Below are positions 6,678-15,728 of a stretch of 64,000 nucleotides of DNA, in pieces. Origin of the DNA: Sphingomonas rhizophila. Its GTDB lineage: Bacteria > Pseudomonadota > Alphaproteobacteria > Sphingomonadales > Sphingomonadaceae. Below the pieces are notes generated by a model that ran no database searches, was not told where the DNA came from, and saw nothing but the letters and a program-made list of their open reading frames with translations. How positions within the stretch are numbered: position 1 is the first letter of the stretch; each line of letters starts with the position of its first letter. The position numbers and the translations under genes were made by a program. Location: positions 1,550,001 through 1,614,000 of the forward strand of contig NZ_CP060717.1 of the NCBI RefSeq assembly GCF_014396585.1. The letters run 5' to 3'.

Positions 6678-8441
6678 GTGCTCGACCGCAACATCATGAT
6701 CGACGGCGGACTTGCGCCCGAGGGCTGCACTCCCACCACCGACGACCTGCCGCGGCGCATCGCCGACTTCGCAACGCTCGGCGATGCATTGGACTATGCG
6801 GCGTCCGGCCGTCGCGGCATGAATTTCCACGACGGCCGTGGAACGCTGGTGCGCGCCTATCCCTATTCGGAATTGCGCGATGACGCGTTGATTAACGCGC
6901 GGCGGTTCATGACGCTGGGCCTCGCCAAGGGTGACCGGGTCGCGATCGTGGCCGAAACCGGCCCGGAATTCGCCGCCTGCTTCTTCGGCGCGGTCTACGC
7001 CGGCCTGTGGCCCGTGCCGCTGCCGTTGCCGACCAGCTTTGGCGGCCGCGACGCCTATGTCGACCAGCTTGTCGTCATGCTGACGTCCAGCGACCCGGCC
7101 CTGTTCCTGTATCCGCCAGAGCTGTCCGAATATGCGCAAGCAGCGGCGGCGAAGCGCAACGTGCCGGCGCGCAACTGGGATAGCCTGCCGGAGGTCGAAC
7201 CGTCGCTCGCGTCGCTCCCCGAGACGCGGACCGACGAGATCGGGTACCTCCAGTACAGCAGCGGATCGACCCGTTTCCCGCATGGCGTCGCGGTGACGCA
7301 TCACGCCCTTCTCGACAATCTTCGTGCACACGGCCTCGGGCTGAAGGTCGAGGACGCCGATCGCGTGGTCAGCTGGCTGCCGTGGTACCATGACATGGGG
7401 CTCGTCGGCTGCATGCTGTCGCCGATCGCCAACCAGATCAGCGTCGATTATCTGAAGACCGAGGACTTCGCCCGCCGTCCGCTGGCGTGGCTCGACATGA
7501 TCAGCCGCAACCCCGGGACGACCCTCTCCTATTCGCCGACCTTCGGCTACGACATCTGCTCGCGCCGGATGAGCAGCGTGACGAAAGCGTCCGACCGCTT
7601 CGACCTGTCGCGCTGGCGGATCGCCGGCAACGGCGCCGATATGATCCGGCCGGACGTGATGCAGGCCTTCGTCGACAGCTTCGCCGATGCGGGTTTCAAG
7701 GCGCAGGCGTTCTGCCCGAGCTACGGCCTCGCCGAGGCAACGCTGGCCGTATCGCTGATGCCGCCGGGCGAGGGCATCCGTCTCGAACTGGTCGAGGAAA
7801 GCGAGCTGTCGGGCGTCGGCACGGAGGCGCAGGAACGTCCACGCCGCTACCGGGCGATCGTCAACTGCGGCAAGGCCGTCGAAGGCATGGAGATCGAGAT
7901 CCGCGACGCCGACGGTTCGGTCCTCGACGACCGTTCGATCGGCAAGGTGTGGGTGCGCGGGCGTTCGATCATGGTCGGCTACTTCCGCGACCCGGAATCG
8001 ACCGCGGCCTGCATGGTCGACGGTTGGCTCGACACCGGCGACATGGGCTATTTGTCCGGCGGCTACATCTTCATCGTCGGCCGCGCGAAGGACATGATCA
8101 TCATCAACGGCCGCAACCACTGGCCGCAGGATATCGAGTGGGCGGTCGAGCAGCTGCCCGGCTTCAAGTCCGGCGACATCGCCGCCTTCGCCATCACCGG
8201 GCCGAGCGGAGAGGAAACGCCGGCGGTGCTCGTCCATTGCCGGGTCAGCGACCCCGACGAACGCGGCAAGCTTCGCGACGACATCAAGGAACGCGTTCGC
8301 GCCATCACCGGCATCTCGCCCGTCGTCGAACTGATCCCCCCGCGCACCCTGCCCCGCACCAGCTCGGGCAAGCTGTCGCGCACCAAGGCGCGCAACCTCT
8401 ACCTTAGTGGCGAGATTGTCCCATTCGATGTCGCCGCCTGA
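6678..8441 (+). CDS. Fatty-acyl-AMP ligase (adenylate-forming enzyme)
   Basis: The start is a GTG at 6678 with AGGA eight bases upstream (an ATG at 6696 is possible); 587 residues. Adenylation motifs are visible: Y-S-S-G-S-T-R-F-P-H-G-V (P-loop-like, with Arg where Gly is usual), W-L-P-W-Y-H-D-M-G-L-V-G, Y-G-L-A-E-A-T, W-L-D-T-G-D-M-G-Y and the C-terminal S-S-G-K-L-S-R with the catalytic Lys. The W-Y-H-D-M-G-L block is typical of fatty-acyl-AMP ligases that hand acyl groups to acyl carrier proteins. Related enzymes are linked to sphingolipid or special lipid synthesis in alphaproteobacteria, but no partner gene is adjacent here. Confidence 0.86.
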   Translation: MLDRNIMIDGGLAPEGCTPTTDDLPRRIADFATLGDALDYAASGRRGMNFHDGRGTLVRAYPYSELRDDALINARRFMTLGLAKGDRVAIVAETGPEFAACFFGAVYAGLWPVPLPLPTSFGGRDAYVDQLVVMLTSSDPALFLYPPELSEYAQAAAAKRNVPARNWDSLPEVEPSLASLPETRTDEIGYLQYSSGSTRFPHGVAVTHHALLDNLRAHGLGLKVEDADRVVSWLPWYHDMGLVGCMLSPIANQISVDYLKTEDFARRPLAWLDMISRNPGTTLSYSPTFGYDICSRRMSSVTKASDRFDLSRWRIAGNGADMIRPDVMQAFVDSFADAGFKAQAFCPSYGLAEATLAVSLMPPGEGIRLELVEESELSGVGTEAQERPRRYRAIVNCGKAVEGMEIEIRDADGSVLDDRSIGKVWVRGRSIMVGYFRDPESTAACMVDGWLDTGDMGYLSGGYIFIVGRAKDMIIINGRNHWPQDIEWAVEQLPGFKSGDIAAFAITGPSGEETPAVLVHCRVSDPDERGKLRDDIKERVRAITGISPVVELIPPRTLPRTSSGKLSRTKARNLYLSGEIVPFDVAA

Positions 8442-8488
8442 ACGCGCTTGCGCTTCATTCTTGTCGCGGGTAACCGGCGCCTCGGCCT

Positions 8489-8564
8489 AGGGGTATAGCT
8501 CAGTTGGTAGAGCATCGGTCTCCAAAACCGAGGGTCGTGGGTTCGAGTCCCCCTGCCCCTGCCA
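8489..8564 (+). tRNA. tRNA-Trp (CCA anticodon)
   Basis: A 76-base cloverleaf with encoded CCA. The acceptor arm pairs 8489-8495 with 8554-8560, the anticodon stem pairs 8515-8519 with 8527-8531, the anticodon CCA is at 8522-8524, and the T-arm carries GTTCGAG. tRNA-Trp just upstream of secE-nusG is a common bacterial arrangement. Confidence 0.97.
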
Positions 8565-8822
8565 GGCCCGATGCGCCGAGCGTAGTGTAGCCGCGCCAAG
8601 AGCCGCGACGTGGCTGGCCAGTTTCTCGCTCAGCGATGAAAACGAACGTCACTGAATATACTTTCGAGACGGGCCTCCTCAGTAATCTTGCAAAGGCCAC
8701 TCCCGCTCGCTAAGTCGCGGCCCCATGCGGACATGGAGGCAGGCGCTTCCCCTCGCCGGCCCGGCCGGAGCGGGGTAAGGGGCTGTATCCAACCGCCAGC
8801 GAACGACAGGACGGCAAGCATC

Positions 8823-9020
8823 GTGGCAAAGGTTTCCCCAGGCGAATATGTCAATCAGGTCCGCCGCGAGGCCGGCAAGGTCGTTTGGCCGACCCGCAAG
8901 GAGACCGTGACCACCGCGATCATGGTCCTGATCCTGACCCTGGCGCTCGCCGTCTTCTTCTTCGTCGTCGATTCGGGCTTCAGCGCGATCGTCAAGCAAC
9001 TGCTCGGCCTGCTCGGCTAA
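8823..9020 (+). CDS. secE: Preprotein translocase subunit SecE
   Basis: The 65-residue product starts at GTG 8823 (V-A-K-V-S-P-G-E-Y). It has the SecE signature, an amphipathic segment V-R-R-E-A-G-K-V-V-W-P-T-R-K-E followed by one transmembrane helix (T-T-A-I-M-V-L-I-L-T-L-A-L-A-V-F-F-F). SecE clamps SecY in the SecYEG channel. The single-helix form is the usual alphaproteobacterial length. The ribosome site is weak. nusG follows after 13 bases, so the pair is co-transcribed. Confidence 0.95.
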   Translation: MAKVSPGEYVNQVRREAGKVVWPTRKETVTTAIMVLILTLALAVFFFVVDSGFSAIVKQLLGLLG

Positions 9021-9033
9021 CTTCGAGGTCTTC

Positions 9034-9573
9034 ATGTCCCGCTGGTACATCATTCACGCCTATTCCGGCTTCGAGAACAAGGTTCGCGAATCGATCCTGT
9101 CCGAAGCCAAGCGCCTGCAGCTTGAAAGCCTGGTCGAGGCGGTCGAGGTTCCGACCGAGAAGGTCACCGAAATTCGCCGCGGCAAGAAGGTCACCTCGGA
9201 CCGCAAGTTCTTCCCGGGATACGTTCTCGCGAAGCTCGGCATGAACGACGACGTCTATCACCTCGTCAAGAACACGCCCAAGGTGACCGGCTTCCTCGGC
9301 CCGAACGGCAAGCCGCAGGCGATCAGCGAAGCCGAGGCCGCGCGCATCCTCAACACCAAGGAGGAAGCCGCCGCGGCCGCGCCCAAGGCGAAGGTCAAGG
9401 TCGACTACGAGATCGGCGACGCCGTCAAGGTGCTCGACGGTCCGTTCGCCAGCTTCAACGGCGTCGTCGAGGAACTCGATTTCGACCGCAGCCGGGTCAA
9501 GGTCAGCGTGTCGATCTTTGGCCGCGCGACCCCGGTCGAGCTGGAGTTCGAGCAAGTCGAACGCGTCAAGTAG
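9034..9573 (+). CDS. nusG: Transcription termination/antitermination factor NusG
   Basis: The 179-residue protein has the NGN domain (M-S-R-W-Y-I-I-H-A-Y-S-G-F-E-N-K-V at the start, F-F-P-G-Y-V-L-A mid-domain) and the C-terminal KOW domain (G-D-A-V-K-V-L-D-G-P-F-A-S-F-N-G-V-V-E-E). NusG binds the RNA polymerase clamp, suppresses pausing and links polymerase to Rho or ribosomal protein S10. A GAGGT ribosome site precedes the ATG. It follows secE closely. Confidence 0.97.
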   Translation: MSRWYIIHAYSGFENKVRESILSEAKRLQLESLVEAVEVPTEKVTEIRRGKKVTSDRKFFPGYVLAKLGMNDDVYHLVKNTPKVTGFLGPNGKPQAISEAEAARILNTKEEAAAAAPKAKVKVDYEIGDAVKVLDGPFASFNGVVEELDFDRSRVKVSVSIFGRATPVELEFEQVERVK

Positions 9574-9635
9574 GATGTGCGGGATCGTTCGGGGCCTGAC
9601 GCACGTTAGACGCCGGACAATGCTTTCGATCCCGA

Positions 9636-11663
9636 GTGAATACCCTGCCCCCGTCCGCTAAGGATCTGCCGGAGCTGGACGCCGAGGAGTATCGCGTCCT
9701 GTTCGATGCGATGGACGAAGGCTACTGCGTCATCGAATTCTTCGATGGTCCGCATGGCCCCGACAGCGACTATATCCACATTGCCGCGAACGATGCTTAT
9801 GCGGAGAACGCCGGCATCCCCGACGTCGTCGGCCAGAAGTTGCGCGAAATGGTGCCTGACGAGGCGGATGCCTGGGTCGCGCGCTACGGCGAAGTGCTCC
9901 GCACGGGCAAACCGATCCGCTTCATCCAGGAACTGGTCGCCACGGGGCGCTGGCTGGAATTGTCGGCCTTCCGCATCGAACCGCCGGAGCGCAAGCATGT
10001 CGCGGTCCTGTTCCGCGACATCACCGACCGGCGCATCGCCGAGCAGTCGCTGCGCGAACTCAATGAAACGCTGGAGCAGCGCGTCGAGAAAGCGCTGGCC
10101 GAGCGCGCGCTGCTGGCGGACATCGTCGAGGGGACGAACGCGTTCGTCCAGATTGCCGACAAGGACTTCAACTTCCTGGCCATCAACGGCGCGTCCGCCA
10201 GGGAGTTCGAGCGGATCTACGGCGTCCGTCCGGTGGTCGGCGACAATATGCTTGACCTGCTGAAGGGCCGGCCCGAGCACCGCGCCGCTGTCGAGGCCAT
10301 CTGGCGACGGGCGCTGGAGGGGGAGGAATTCGTCGAAATCCAGCAATTCGGCGACGAGACTCGCGATCGCCGATTCTACGAGATGCGGTTCAGTGCTCTC
10401 CGAAATCAGGCGGGCGAGCAGATCGGCGCCTATCAGTTCGTCTACGACGTGACCGATCGCCTCAACGAACAGGCGCGCCTCGCCGCAGCCGAGGAGGCGC
10501 TTCGGCAGGCGCAGAAGATGGAGGCGGTCGGCCAGCTGACCGGCGGACTGGCGCACGATTTCAACAACCTTCTGGCCGGGATTTCGGGCGCGTTCGACAT
10601 GATTTCCACCCGCCTGAAGCAAGGCCGGGCCGAGGATGTCGAGCGCTACCTCAGTGCCGGGTCCGGGGCTGCCCGGCGCGCCGCTGCCCTCACTCATCGG
10701 CTGCTGGCCTTCGCCCGGCGACAGACCCTGACCCCGCGACCGGTCGTGGTCAACGGGCTGCTGCCCGACCTCATGGAGCTCGTCCGTCGGACGGTGGGTC
10801 CCGCGATCGCGGTCGAAACGGTGGCCGCGAGCGGGCTTTGGCCGGCCATGGTCGACGCCAACCAGCTTGAAAATGCGCTGCTCAACCTGTGCATCAATGC
10901 CCGCGACGCGATGCCCGATGGCGGCAGGATCACGATCGAAACCGGGAACAAGTGGCTGGATGAGCGGGCCGGGGCCGAGCATGGCCTCGACCCCGGTCAA
11001 TATGTGACGATCTGCGTCAGCGACACGGGCGAAGGCATTCCCAAGGACGTCCTGCCGCGCGTGTTCGATCCCTTTTTCACGACCAAGCCGATCGGCGAAG
11101 GCACCGGCCTAGGCCTGTCCATGGTCTACGGCTTCGCGCGCCAGTCGAACGGCCACGTTCGCATCTATTCGGAGATTGGCCAGGGAACGATGGTGTGCAT
11201 CTACATGCCGCGCCACCTAGGCGATGCCGAAGCGGACGATGCCGGGTCCCATACGCTGTCGGCAACGCCGGCCGTGGCGGAAGGGGAAACCGTGTTGGTG
11301 GTCGACGACGAGCCGGTCATCCGGATGCTGGTCGTCGACGCGCTGGCCGAAATCGGGCTCACCTGCCTCGAGGCGGAAGACGGCCGCGAGGGACTTGCAA
11401 TCCTGCAGTCCGACCAGCGTATTGACCTGCTGATCACCGACGTCGGCCTGCCGGGTGGCTTGAACGGACGCCAGGTTGCCGATGCCGCGCGCAGCCTGCG
11501 CGACGGGCTGAAGGTACTTTTCATCACCGGCTATGCCGAGAACGCCGTCCTCAACCATGGCCATATCGAGCCGGGAATGGAGGTGCTGACCAAGCCATTC
11601 GCGGTTAGCGACCTGACTGCACGCGTCGACCGGCTGCTTCGGGAACGACGCGACCCGAGTTAG
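9636..11663 (+). CDS. Hybrid histidine kinase (PAS-PAS-HisKA-HATPase-REC)
   Basis: The 675-residue protein starts at GTG 9636. It has no membrane segment, so it is cytoplasmic. Domains in order: PAS at ~15-135 (ending V-L-F-R-D-I-T-D-R-R), PAS at ~158-275 (ending V-Y-D-V-T-D-R), a HisKA dimerisation helix with the phosphoacceptor His307 in G-G-L-A-H-D-F-N-N-L-L, an HATPase domain (N-A-R-D-A-M-P, D-T-G-E-G-I, G-T-G-L-G-L-S-M-V-Y-G), and a C-terminal receiver at ~552-670 (V-D-D-E-P, L-I-T-D-V-G-L-P, T-K-P-F). The layout is that of blue-light/stress-type hybrid kinases, but the first PAS lacks the LOV photoactive Cys motif. Its stop overlaps the convergent GNAT gene. Confidence 0.9.
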   Translation: MNTLPPSAKDLPELDAEEYRVLFDAMDEGYCVIEFFDGPHGPDSDYIHIAANDAYAENAGIPDVVGQKLREMVPDEADAWVARYGEVLRTGKPIRFIQELVATGRWLELSAFRIEPPERKHVAVLFRDITDRRIAEQSLRELNETLEQRVEKALAERALLADIVEGTNAFVQIADKDFNFLAINGASAREFERIYGVRPVVGDNMLDLLKGRPEHRAAVEAIWRRALEGEEFVEIQQFGDETRDRRFYEMRFSALRNQAGEQIGAYQFVYDVTDRLNEQARLAAAEEALRQAQKMEAVGQLTGGLAHDFNNLLAGISGAFDMISTRLKQGRAEDVERYLSAGSGAARRAAALTHRLLAFARRQTLTPRPVVVNGLLPDLMELVRRTVGPAIAVETVAASGLWPAMVDANQLENALLNLCINARDAMPDGGRITIETGNKWLDERAGAEHGLDPGQYVTICVSDTGEGIPKDVLPRVFDPFFTTKPIGEGTGLGLSMVYGFARQSNGHVRIYSEIGQGTMVCIYMPRHLGDAEADDAGSHTLSATPAVAEGETVLVVDDEPVIRMLVVDALAEIGLTCLEAEDGREGLAILQSDQRIDLLITDVGLPGGLNGRQVADAARSLRDGLKVLFITGYAENAVLNHGHIEPGMEVLTKPFAVSDLTARVDRLLRERRDPS

Positions 11664-12349
11664 GCTCGGCCGATCACCGTCACCTCGACGAAGCAGCGAT
11701 GGCGAAAGCCGATCCGCTCATAAATCCGGATCGCGGCGGCATTGTCGGCGTAAGTGTGGAGAAACGGCGTTTCACCGCGCGCGGCGATCACGCCCGCGAC
11801 ATAGCGAGTCATCTGCTCCGCCAGGCCGCGTCCGTGGGCGTCGGGGTGGGTACAGACGGCGCTGACCTCGCTCATGCCCGGTAGTTTCAGCCGTTCCCCG
11901 GCCATGGCGAGCAACCGGCCATCCTTGTCCTTGAACCCGAAGAATTGCGAGAGTTCGTGAGTGCGCCTCCGGAACGGCCCAGGCTCCGTCAGGGCCGCCA
12001 GTGCCAGCATGGCGGGCGCGTCGGCGTCGGTGAGGGCGACCACACCGGGCGGTGGTTTGACCGGCTCCAAGCCATCCGACACCATCTGCACGCCGCGCCC
12101 GCCATCGAGGCGGACGGTGCCGGGAGGGATCGGCGTTTCCGTGCGCTGCATAAACAGGGCCGCGTCGCGATCGCCGAGCAAGTCGCTCACCGCAGCCAGC
12201 GCCTCCCGAGAATCGTCGGCGCAGGCGATGAAAGGCGACACATCGGGCTGAAACCGGCGCGCAAGGCCGTCACCAATCGCGAAGTGCCTCTGGCGATCCT
12301 GCAAGGCGAACCAGATCGGGCGGTCGAGCGGCTCCATGCCGCCGGCCAT
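11660..12349 (-). CDS. GNAT family N-acetyltransferase
   Basis: The ATG at 12349 is preceded by GGAAG at a six-base spacing, giving 229 residues. The C-terminal half has the GNAT fold: M-S-E-V-S-A-V-C-T-H-P-D-A-H-G-R-G-L-A-E-Q-M is motif A with the acetyl-CoA pyrophosphate loop, then N-A-A-A-I-R-I-Y-E-R-I-G-F. The N-terminal half resembles the FR47-like subgroup. The acceptor is unknown. The gene is convergent with the hybrid kinase and their stop codons overlap by four bases (TTAG). Confidence 0.85.
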   Translation of the reverse strand: MAGGMEPLDRPIWFALQDRQRHFAIGDGLARRFQPDVSPFIACADDSREALAAVSDLLGDRDAALFMQRTETPIPPGTVRLDGGRGVQMVSDGLEPVKPPPGVVALTDADAPAMLALAALTEPGPFRRRTHELSQFFGFKDKDGRLLAMAGERLKLPGMSEVSAVCTHPDAHGRGLAEQMTRYVAGVIAARGETPFLHTYADNAAAIRIYERIGFRHRCFVEVTVIGRA

Positions 12350-12598
12350 AGCAATCTTCCTGCGCTGGCTCGACGATCATGGAGCAAAATCTTTCGGCTC
12401 CCGTCCATCGATTGTCGCGAAAGTTCCAATAATCCAAGTTTTATCGCGTAAAATCAGTACGTTAGAGTGTAATATTTCAGTTCGGTGAAACTGGCGTGAT
12501 TCCCACACGCTTTGGCGCTGGAGTCTGGTTCCCGACGGAGCTTCCGCCGTCGGCGCATGTTAAACGCCATCATTCCGTCATCGGAGTCGGAGGTAGCA

Positions 12599-12763
12599 AT
12601 GGCCCTGATCGAACATGCGCCGAACCCCCAGTCCAGCCGCTATGCCCGCTTAGCCGAACTTTGCCGCTCCAAGGCGGCCAGTGCGTCGAGCAAGTCGATG
12701 GCCGATGGCATGACCGAGATGGCGCTCGCCTATGAGCGTCGAAGCACCGGTGATCGCTGGTAG
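12599..12763 (+). CDS. Small conserved-looking protein of unknown function (54 aa)
   Basis: The ATG at 12599 has a perfect GGAGG five bases upstream, which supports translation. The product is mostly helical, with S-S-R-Y-A-R-L-A-E-L-C-R-S-K-A and a second helix K-S-M-A-D-G-M-T-E-M-A-L-A-Y-E-R-R. There is no signal sequence or known domain. It precedes the Nudix gene by 10 bases and is probably co-transcribed with it. Confidence 0.6.
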   Translation: MALIEHAPNPQSSRYARLAELCRSKAASASSKSMADGMTEMALAYERRSTGDRW

Positions 12764-12773
12764 GGGAAGCGGG

Positions 12774-13265
12774 ATGGCCGCCCTGTCCCCGGTCCCCCAG
12801 TTCGCCGAGCCGGCTCGCCGCTTTCCGGGGCTGCCGGTTCGAAGCGGCGCCTTGCCGTTTCGCTGGACCCCCAATGGCATGGAAGTGCTGCTCATTCGCC
12901 GCGTTCACACGGACGACTGGTCGATTCCCAAGGGCCATCTGATCGACGGGCTGAGCTTCCCCGATACGGCGCGGATCGAAGCGATGGAGGAAGCCGGCGT
13001 CATCGGCACGATCGCCGACGCTCCCATCGGCAGCTTCAGCCATCACAAGGCCAGGAAGGGCTTTTTCACCAGCGACGAGATCGTCGAGGTGGTGACCTAT
13101 CCGCTGGAAGTCAGCTCGCTCGACCGGCGCTGGCAGGAAGATGGTCTTCGCCATCGCCGCTGGTTCGGAATCGACGAAGCGTGCCGCGTCGTCCGGCCTC
13201 CATTGGCGGCCTTGCTGGCCGAGTTCGCAGGCGCGCGACTCCCGGTCGCCCTCCCTGCCAACTGA
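12774..13265 (+). CDS. Nudix hydrolase
   Basis: The ATG at 12774 follows a GGGGAAG element and gives 163 residues; an upstream ATG at 12732, inside the preceding gene, is the alternative. The Nudix box starts at G-H-L-I-D-G-L and ends I-E-A-M-E-E-A-G-V. The metal-binding E-x-x-E-E is kept, but the first Glu of the box is Leu and the conserved Arg is Ile. Such diverged members (DIPP-like) hydrolyse diadenosine or inositol polyphosphates or related compounds. The phrase W-S-I-P-K-G-H fits that subgroup. Substrate remains inferred. Confidence 0.82.
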   Translation: MAALSPVPQFAEPARRFPGLPVRSGALPFRWTPNGMEVLLIRRVHTDDWSIPKGHLIDGLSFPDTARIEAMEEAGVIGTIADAPIGSFSHHKARKGFFTSDEIVEVVTYPLEVSSLDRRWQEDGLRHRRWFGIDEACRVVRPPLAALLAEFAGARLPVALPAN

Positions 13266-13409
13266 CCCTTTCCTTTCGCAGCGGCCGCTGCTAAGGGCGC
13301 GCGCTTCCAACGCTTTGCAATGGAAACCTGCGGGAGGTGGGCTCTCGGGCTTTCACCGTCTGTACCGCTAAACTTGAACGGGCTTCACGGCCCCTACAGA
13401 GTGAGAAAA

Positions 13410-13841
13410 ATGGCCAAGAAAATTACGGGCTACATCAAGCTCCAAGTGCCTGCCGGCGCCGCCAATCCGTCCCCGCCGATCGGCCCTGCGCTGGGTCAGC
13501 GCGGCGTCAACATCATGGAATTCTGCAAGGCGTTCAACGCCGCGACGAACGATCTGGAAAAGGCGATGCCGATTCCGACCGTGATCACCGTCTACGCGGA
13601 CCGCAGCTTCTCGTTCACCACGAAGACGCCGCCGGCGTCGTTCCTGCTGAAGAAGGCCGCCAAGCTGAAGTCGGGCTCCAAGGAGCCGGGCAAGGTTTCG
13701 GCCGGAACCATCAAGCGCTCGCAGCTTGCCGAGATCGCCGAGACCAAGATGAAGGATCTCAACGCGAACACGATCGAGGCGGCGACCAAGATCATCGAAG
13801 GCAGCGCCCGCGCGATGGGCCTCCAGGTTGTGGAGGGCTAA
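13410..13841 (+). CDS. rplK: 50S ribosomal protein L11
   Basis: The 143-residue product begins [20 protein letters not shown] and contains [19 protein letters not shown], the L11 hallmark. L11 binds the GTPase-associated centre of 23S rRNA and takes part in factor binding and the stringent response. rplA follows after four bases. The gene lies about 3.8 kb after nusG, a wider spacing than usual, because of the hybrid kinase and Nudix genes. Confidence 0.97.
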   Translation: MAKKITGYIKLQVPAGAANPSPPIGPALGQRGVNIMEFCKAFNAATNDLEKAMPIPTVITVYADRSFSFTTKTPPASFLLKKAAKLKSGSKEPGKVSAGTIKRSQLAEIAETKMKDLNANTIEAATKIIEGSARAMGLQVVEG

Positions 13842-13845
13842 CGAC

Positions 13846-14544
13846 ATGGCAAAGCTGACCAAGAAGCAGAAGAACCTCGACGGCAAGGTCGACTCGACCA
13901 AGCTCTACCAGATCGACGAAGCCATCGGCCTGGTGAAGAGCCTGGCCTCGTCCAAGTTCGACGAGACCCTGGAAGTCGCCATCAACCTGGGCGTCGACCC
14001 GCGCCACGCCGACCAGATGGTCCGCGGCGTCGTCAACCTGCCCAAGGGCACCGGCAAGGACGTCCGCGTCGCCGTGTTCGCCCGCGGCGACAAGGCCGAG
14101 GAAGCGACCAAGGCGGGTGCCGAAGTCGTCGGCGCCGAAGACCTGATGGAAGCCATCCAGGGCGGCCGCAGCGATTTCGACCGCGTCATCGCCACGCCCG
14201 ACATGATGGGCATCGTCGGCCGCCTCGGTAAGGTGCTGGGTCCCAAGGGCCTGATGCCGAACCCGAAGCTGGGTACCGTCACTCCGAACGTCGCGCAGGC
14301 CGTGACCGACGCCAAGTCGGGCCAGGTCGAATTCCGCGTCGAGAAGGCCGGCATCATCCACGCCGGCATCGGCAAGTGCAGCTTCCCCGAGGCCGACCTG
14401 AAGGCGAACTTCGACGCGTTCGTCGACGCCATCGTCAAGGCCAAGCCGACCGGCGCCAAGGGCAAGTACGTCCGCAAGGTGGCGCTGAGCTCGTCGATGG
14501 GCCCGGGCGTCAAGATCGACACCACCGAGGTCGCCGGCGCCTAA
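13846..14544 (+). CDS. rplA: 50S ribosomal protein L1
   Basis: The 232-residue product begins [10 protein letters not shown] and carries the L1 signature [15 protein letters not shown]1 forms the mobile stalk near the E site and typically represses translation of its own rplKA messenger. An intrinsic terminator follows immediately, so rplK-rplA form a separate unit from rplJ-rplL. Confidence 0.97.
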   Translation: MAKLTKKQKNLDGKVDSTKLYQIDEAIGLVKSLASSKFDETLEVAINLGVDPRHADQMVRGVVNLPKGTGKDVRVAVFARGDKAEEATKAGAEVVGAEDLMEAIQGGRSDFDRVIATPDMMGIVGRLGKVLGPKGLMPNPKLGTVTPNVAQAVTDAKSGQVEFRVEKAGIIHAGIGKCSFPEADLKANFDAFVDAIVKAKPTGAKGKYVRKVALSSSMGPGVKIDTTEVAGA

Positions 14545-14572
14545 GCGCGTCGACATCGCCGAAAAAGATCGA

Positions 14573-14602
14573 GGCCGGGGTGGCAACGCCCCGGCCTTTT
14601 TC
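14573..14602 (+). terminator. Intrinsic terminator of rplK-rplA
   Basis: Perfect 8-bp GC stem (14573-14580 with 14589-14596), 8-base loop, then a run of five T. It lies 28 bases after the rplA stop. Confidence 0.88.
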
Positions 14603-14638
14603 TTGGCCTTGCGCGTTGGTGCGGGGAAGGAGCAGCCC

Positions 14639-14830
14639 ATGACCGACGATCCGAAGCGCGAACCGCACGACCCGTCAGAGGACGAACACCCTCTCGCCTC
14701 GCCCACCGAGCTGGCGGGCACGACCGAGGCCGCCATCGACGCCGAATTCGCCGCGCGCGGTCGGCAGCAAGCGCTGGAAATTGCCGAGAAGGGTGAGCCC
14801 AAGGCAAGCGAAGGCAATAACCCGGGCTAA
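14639..14830 (+). CDS. Small acidic protein of unknown function (63 aa)
   Basis: The ATG at 14639 follows AAGGAG at a good distance. The product is charged and probably disordered at first (M-T-D-D-P-K-R-E-P-H-D-P-S-E-D-E-H-P), then has a short helix (T-E-A-A-I-D-A-E-F-A-A-R-G-R-Q-Q-A-L-E). There are no membrane segments or known domain. It sits between the rplA terminator and ppk2; the spacing to ppk2 is 52 bases. Confidence 0.5.
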   Translation: MTDDPKREPHDPSEDEHPLASPTELAGTTEAAIDAEFAARGRQQALEIAEKGEPKASEGNNPG

Positions 14831-14882
14831 GCGGATTGTATTTGGCCCCGCGATTGGGCAGCCTGATCGCCGGGGGACCGCC

Positions 14883-15704
14883 GTGGAAAAGCTCAAGAAG
14901 AAGAAATACGAGGCCCTGCTCGAGCCGTTGCTTCACGAGTTGAGCGACGCCGCGCGCTGGATCGCCGAGACCGGCCAGCGGCTGGTGGTCGTTTTCGAAG
15001 GGCGCGACACCGCCGGCAAGGGTGGTTCGATCCACATGTTCGCGAACACGCTGAACCCGCGCCAGTGCCGCGTCGTCGCGCTGTCGGCCCCGAGCGACCG
15101 CGAGCGCGGCCAATGGTATTTCCAGCGCTACGCCGAGCACTTGCCCGCTACGGGCGAGATCGTCCTGTTCGACCGTAGCTGGTACAACCGCGCCGGTGTC
15201 GAGCGAGTGATGGGGTTCTGCACCGAGCGCGAGGCCAAGGATTTCCTGAAGAACGTTCCCGCGTTCGAGAAGCTGCTCGTCGACGAGGGGATTCTGCTCT
15301 ACAAATATTGGCTGTGCTGCGACCAGGAGAAGCAGGAGGAGCGGTTCGAGGATCGGCTCAACAATCCGCTGCGCCGCTGGAAGCTGTCGCCGGTCGACCT
15401 CGCCGCTCGCGAGAAATATGACGACTACACCCGCGCCCGCGAAGAGATGCTGATGGCGACGCACACCAGCTATGCGCCGTGGACGCTGGTCGACTTCAAC
15501 AATCAGGCGATCGGCCGGCTGACGCTGCTGCGCGACCTGCTCGACAAGCTGCCCGACACCAAGCTGCCGATTCCGGATGTCGAATGGCCGCCGCTCAAGA
15601 CCAAGCCGGGCCATGAAAGGTTTCAGGCGCTGCAGCCGATCGAGCATTACGATTACGACCAGGACGTCGAGGAACGCGATCGCAACGAGGATGAGGCGGA
15701 TTAG
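14883..15704 (+). CDS. ppk2: Polyphosphate kinase 2 family protein
   Basis: The GTG at 14883 follows a GGGGGA element; the family begins near V-E-K-L-K-K-K-K-Y-E. The 273-residue kinase has Walker A at ~39-48 (E-G-R-D-T-A-G-K-G-G), Walker B at ~95-103 (L-F-D-R-S-W-Y-N-R) and a lid segment L-Y-K-Y-W-L. PPK2 enzymes transfer phosphate between polyphosphate and nucleoside mono- or diphosphates; the single-domain length and R-S-W-Y-N-R-A-G-V-E fit class I (NDP to NTP), though direction cannot be read from sequence. It is followed after 24 bases by a DUF4956 membrane protein. Confidence 0.93.
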   Translation: MEKLKKKKYEALLEPLLHELSDAARWIAETGQRLVVVFEGRDTAGKGGSIHMFANTLNPRQCRVVALSAPSDRERGQWYFQRYAEHLPATGEIVLFDRSWYNRAGVERVMGFCTEREAKDFLKNVPAFEKLLVDEGILLYKYWLCCDQEKQEERFEDRLNNPLRRWKLSPVDLAAREKYDDYTRAREEMLMATHTSYAPWTLVDFNNQAIGRLTLLRDLLDKLPDTKLPIPDVEWPPLKTKPGHERFQALQPIEHYDYDQDVEERDRNEDEAD

Positions 15705-15728
15705 GCCCGCACTGGGGGGACGGAGACG

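Noticed and set aside
6084-8237. Long open frame antisense to the acyl-AMP ligase and over recX
   Set aside because: Covers two confident genes, and its product shows no conserved pattern apart from an out-of-frame echo of recX.
14639-14830. Toxin or antitoxin role for the small acidic protein
   Set aside because: There is no partner gene and no known motif; small size alone is not evidence.
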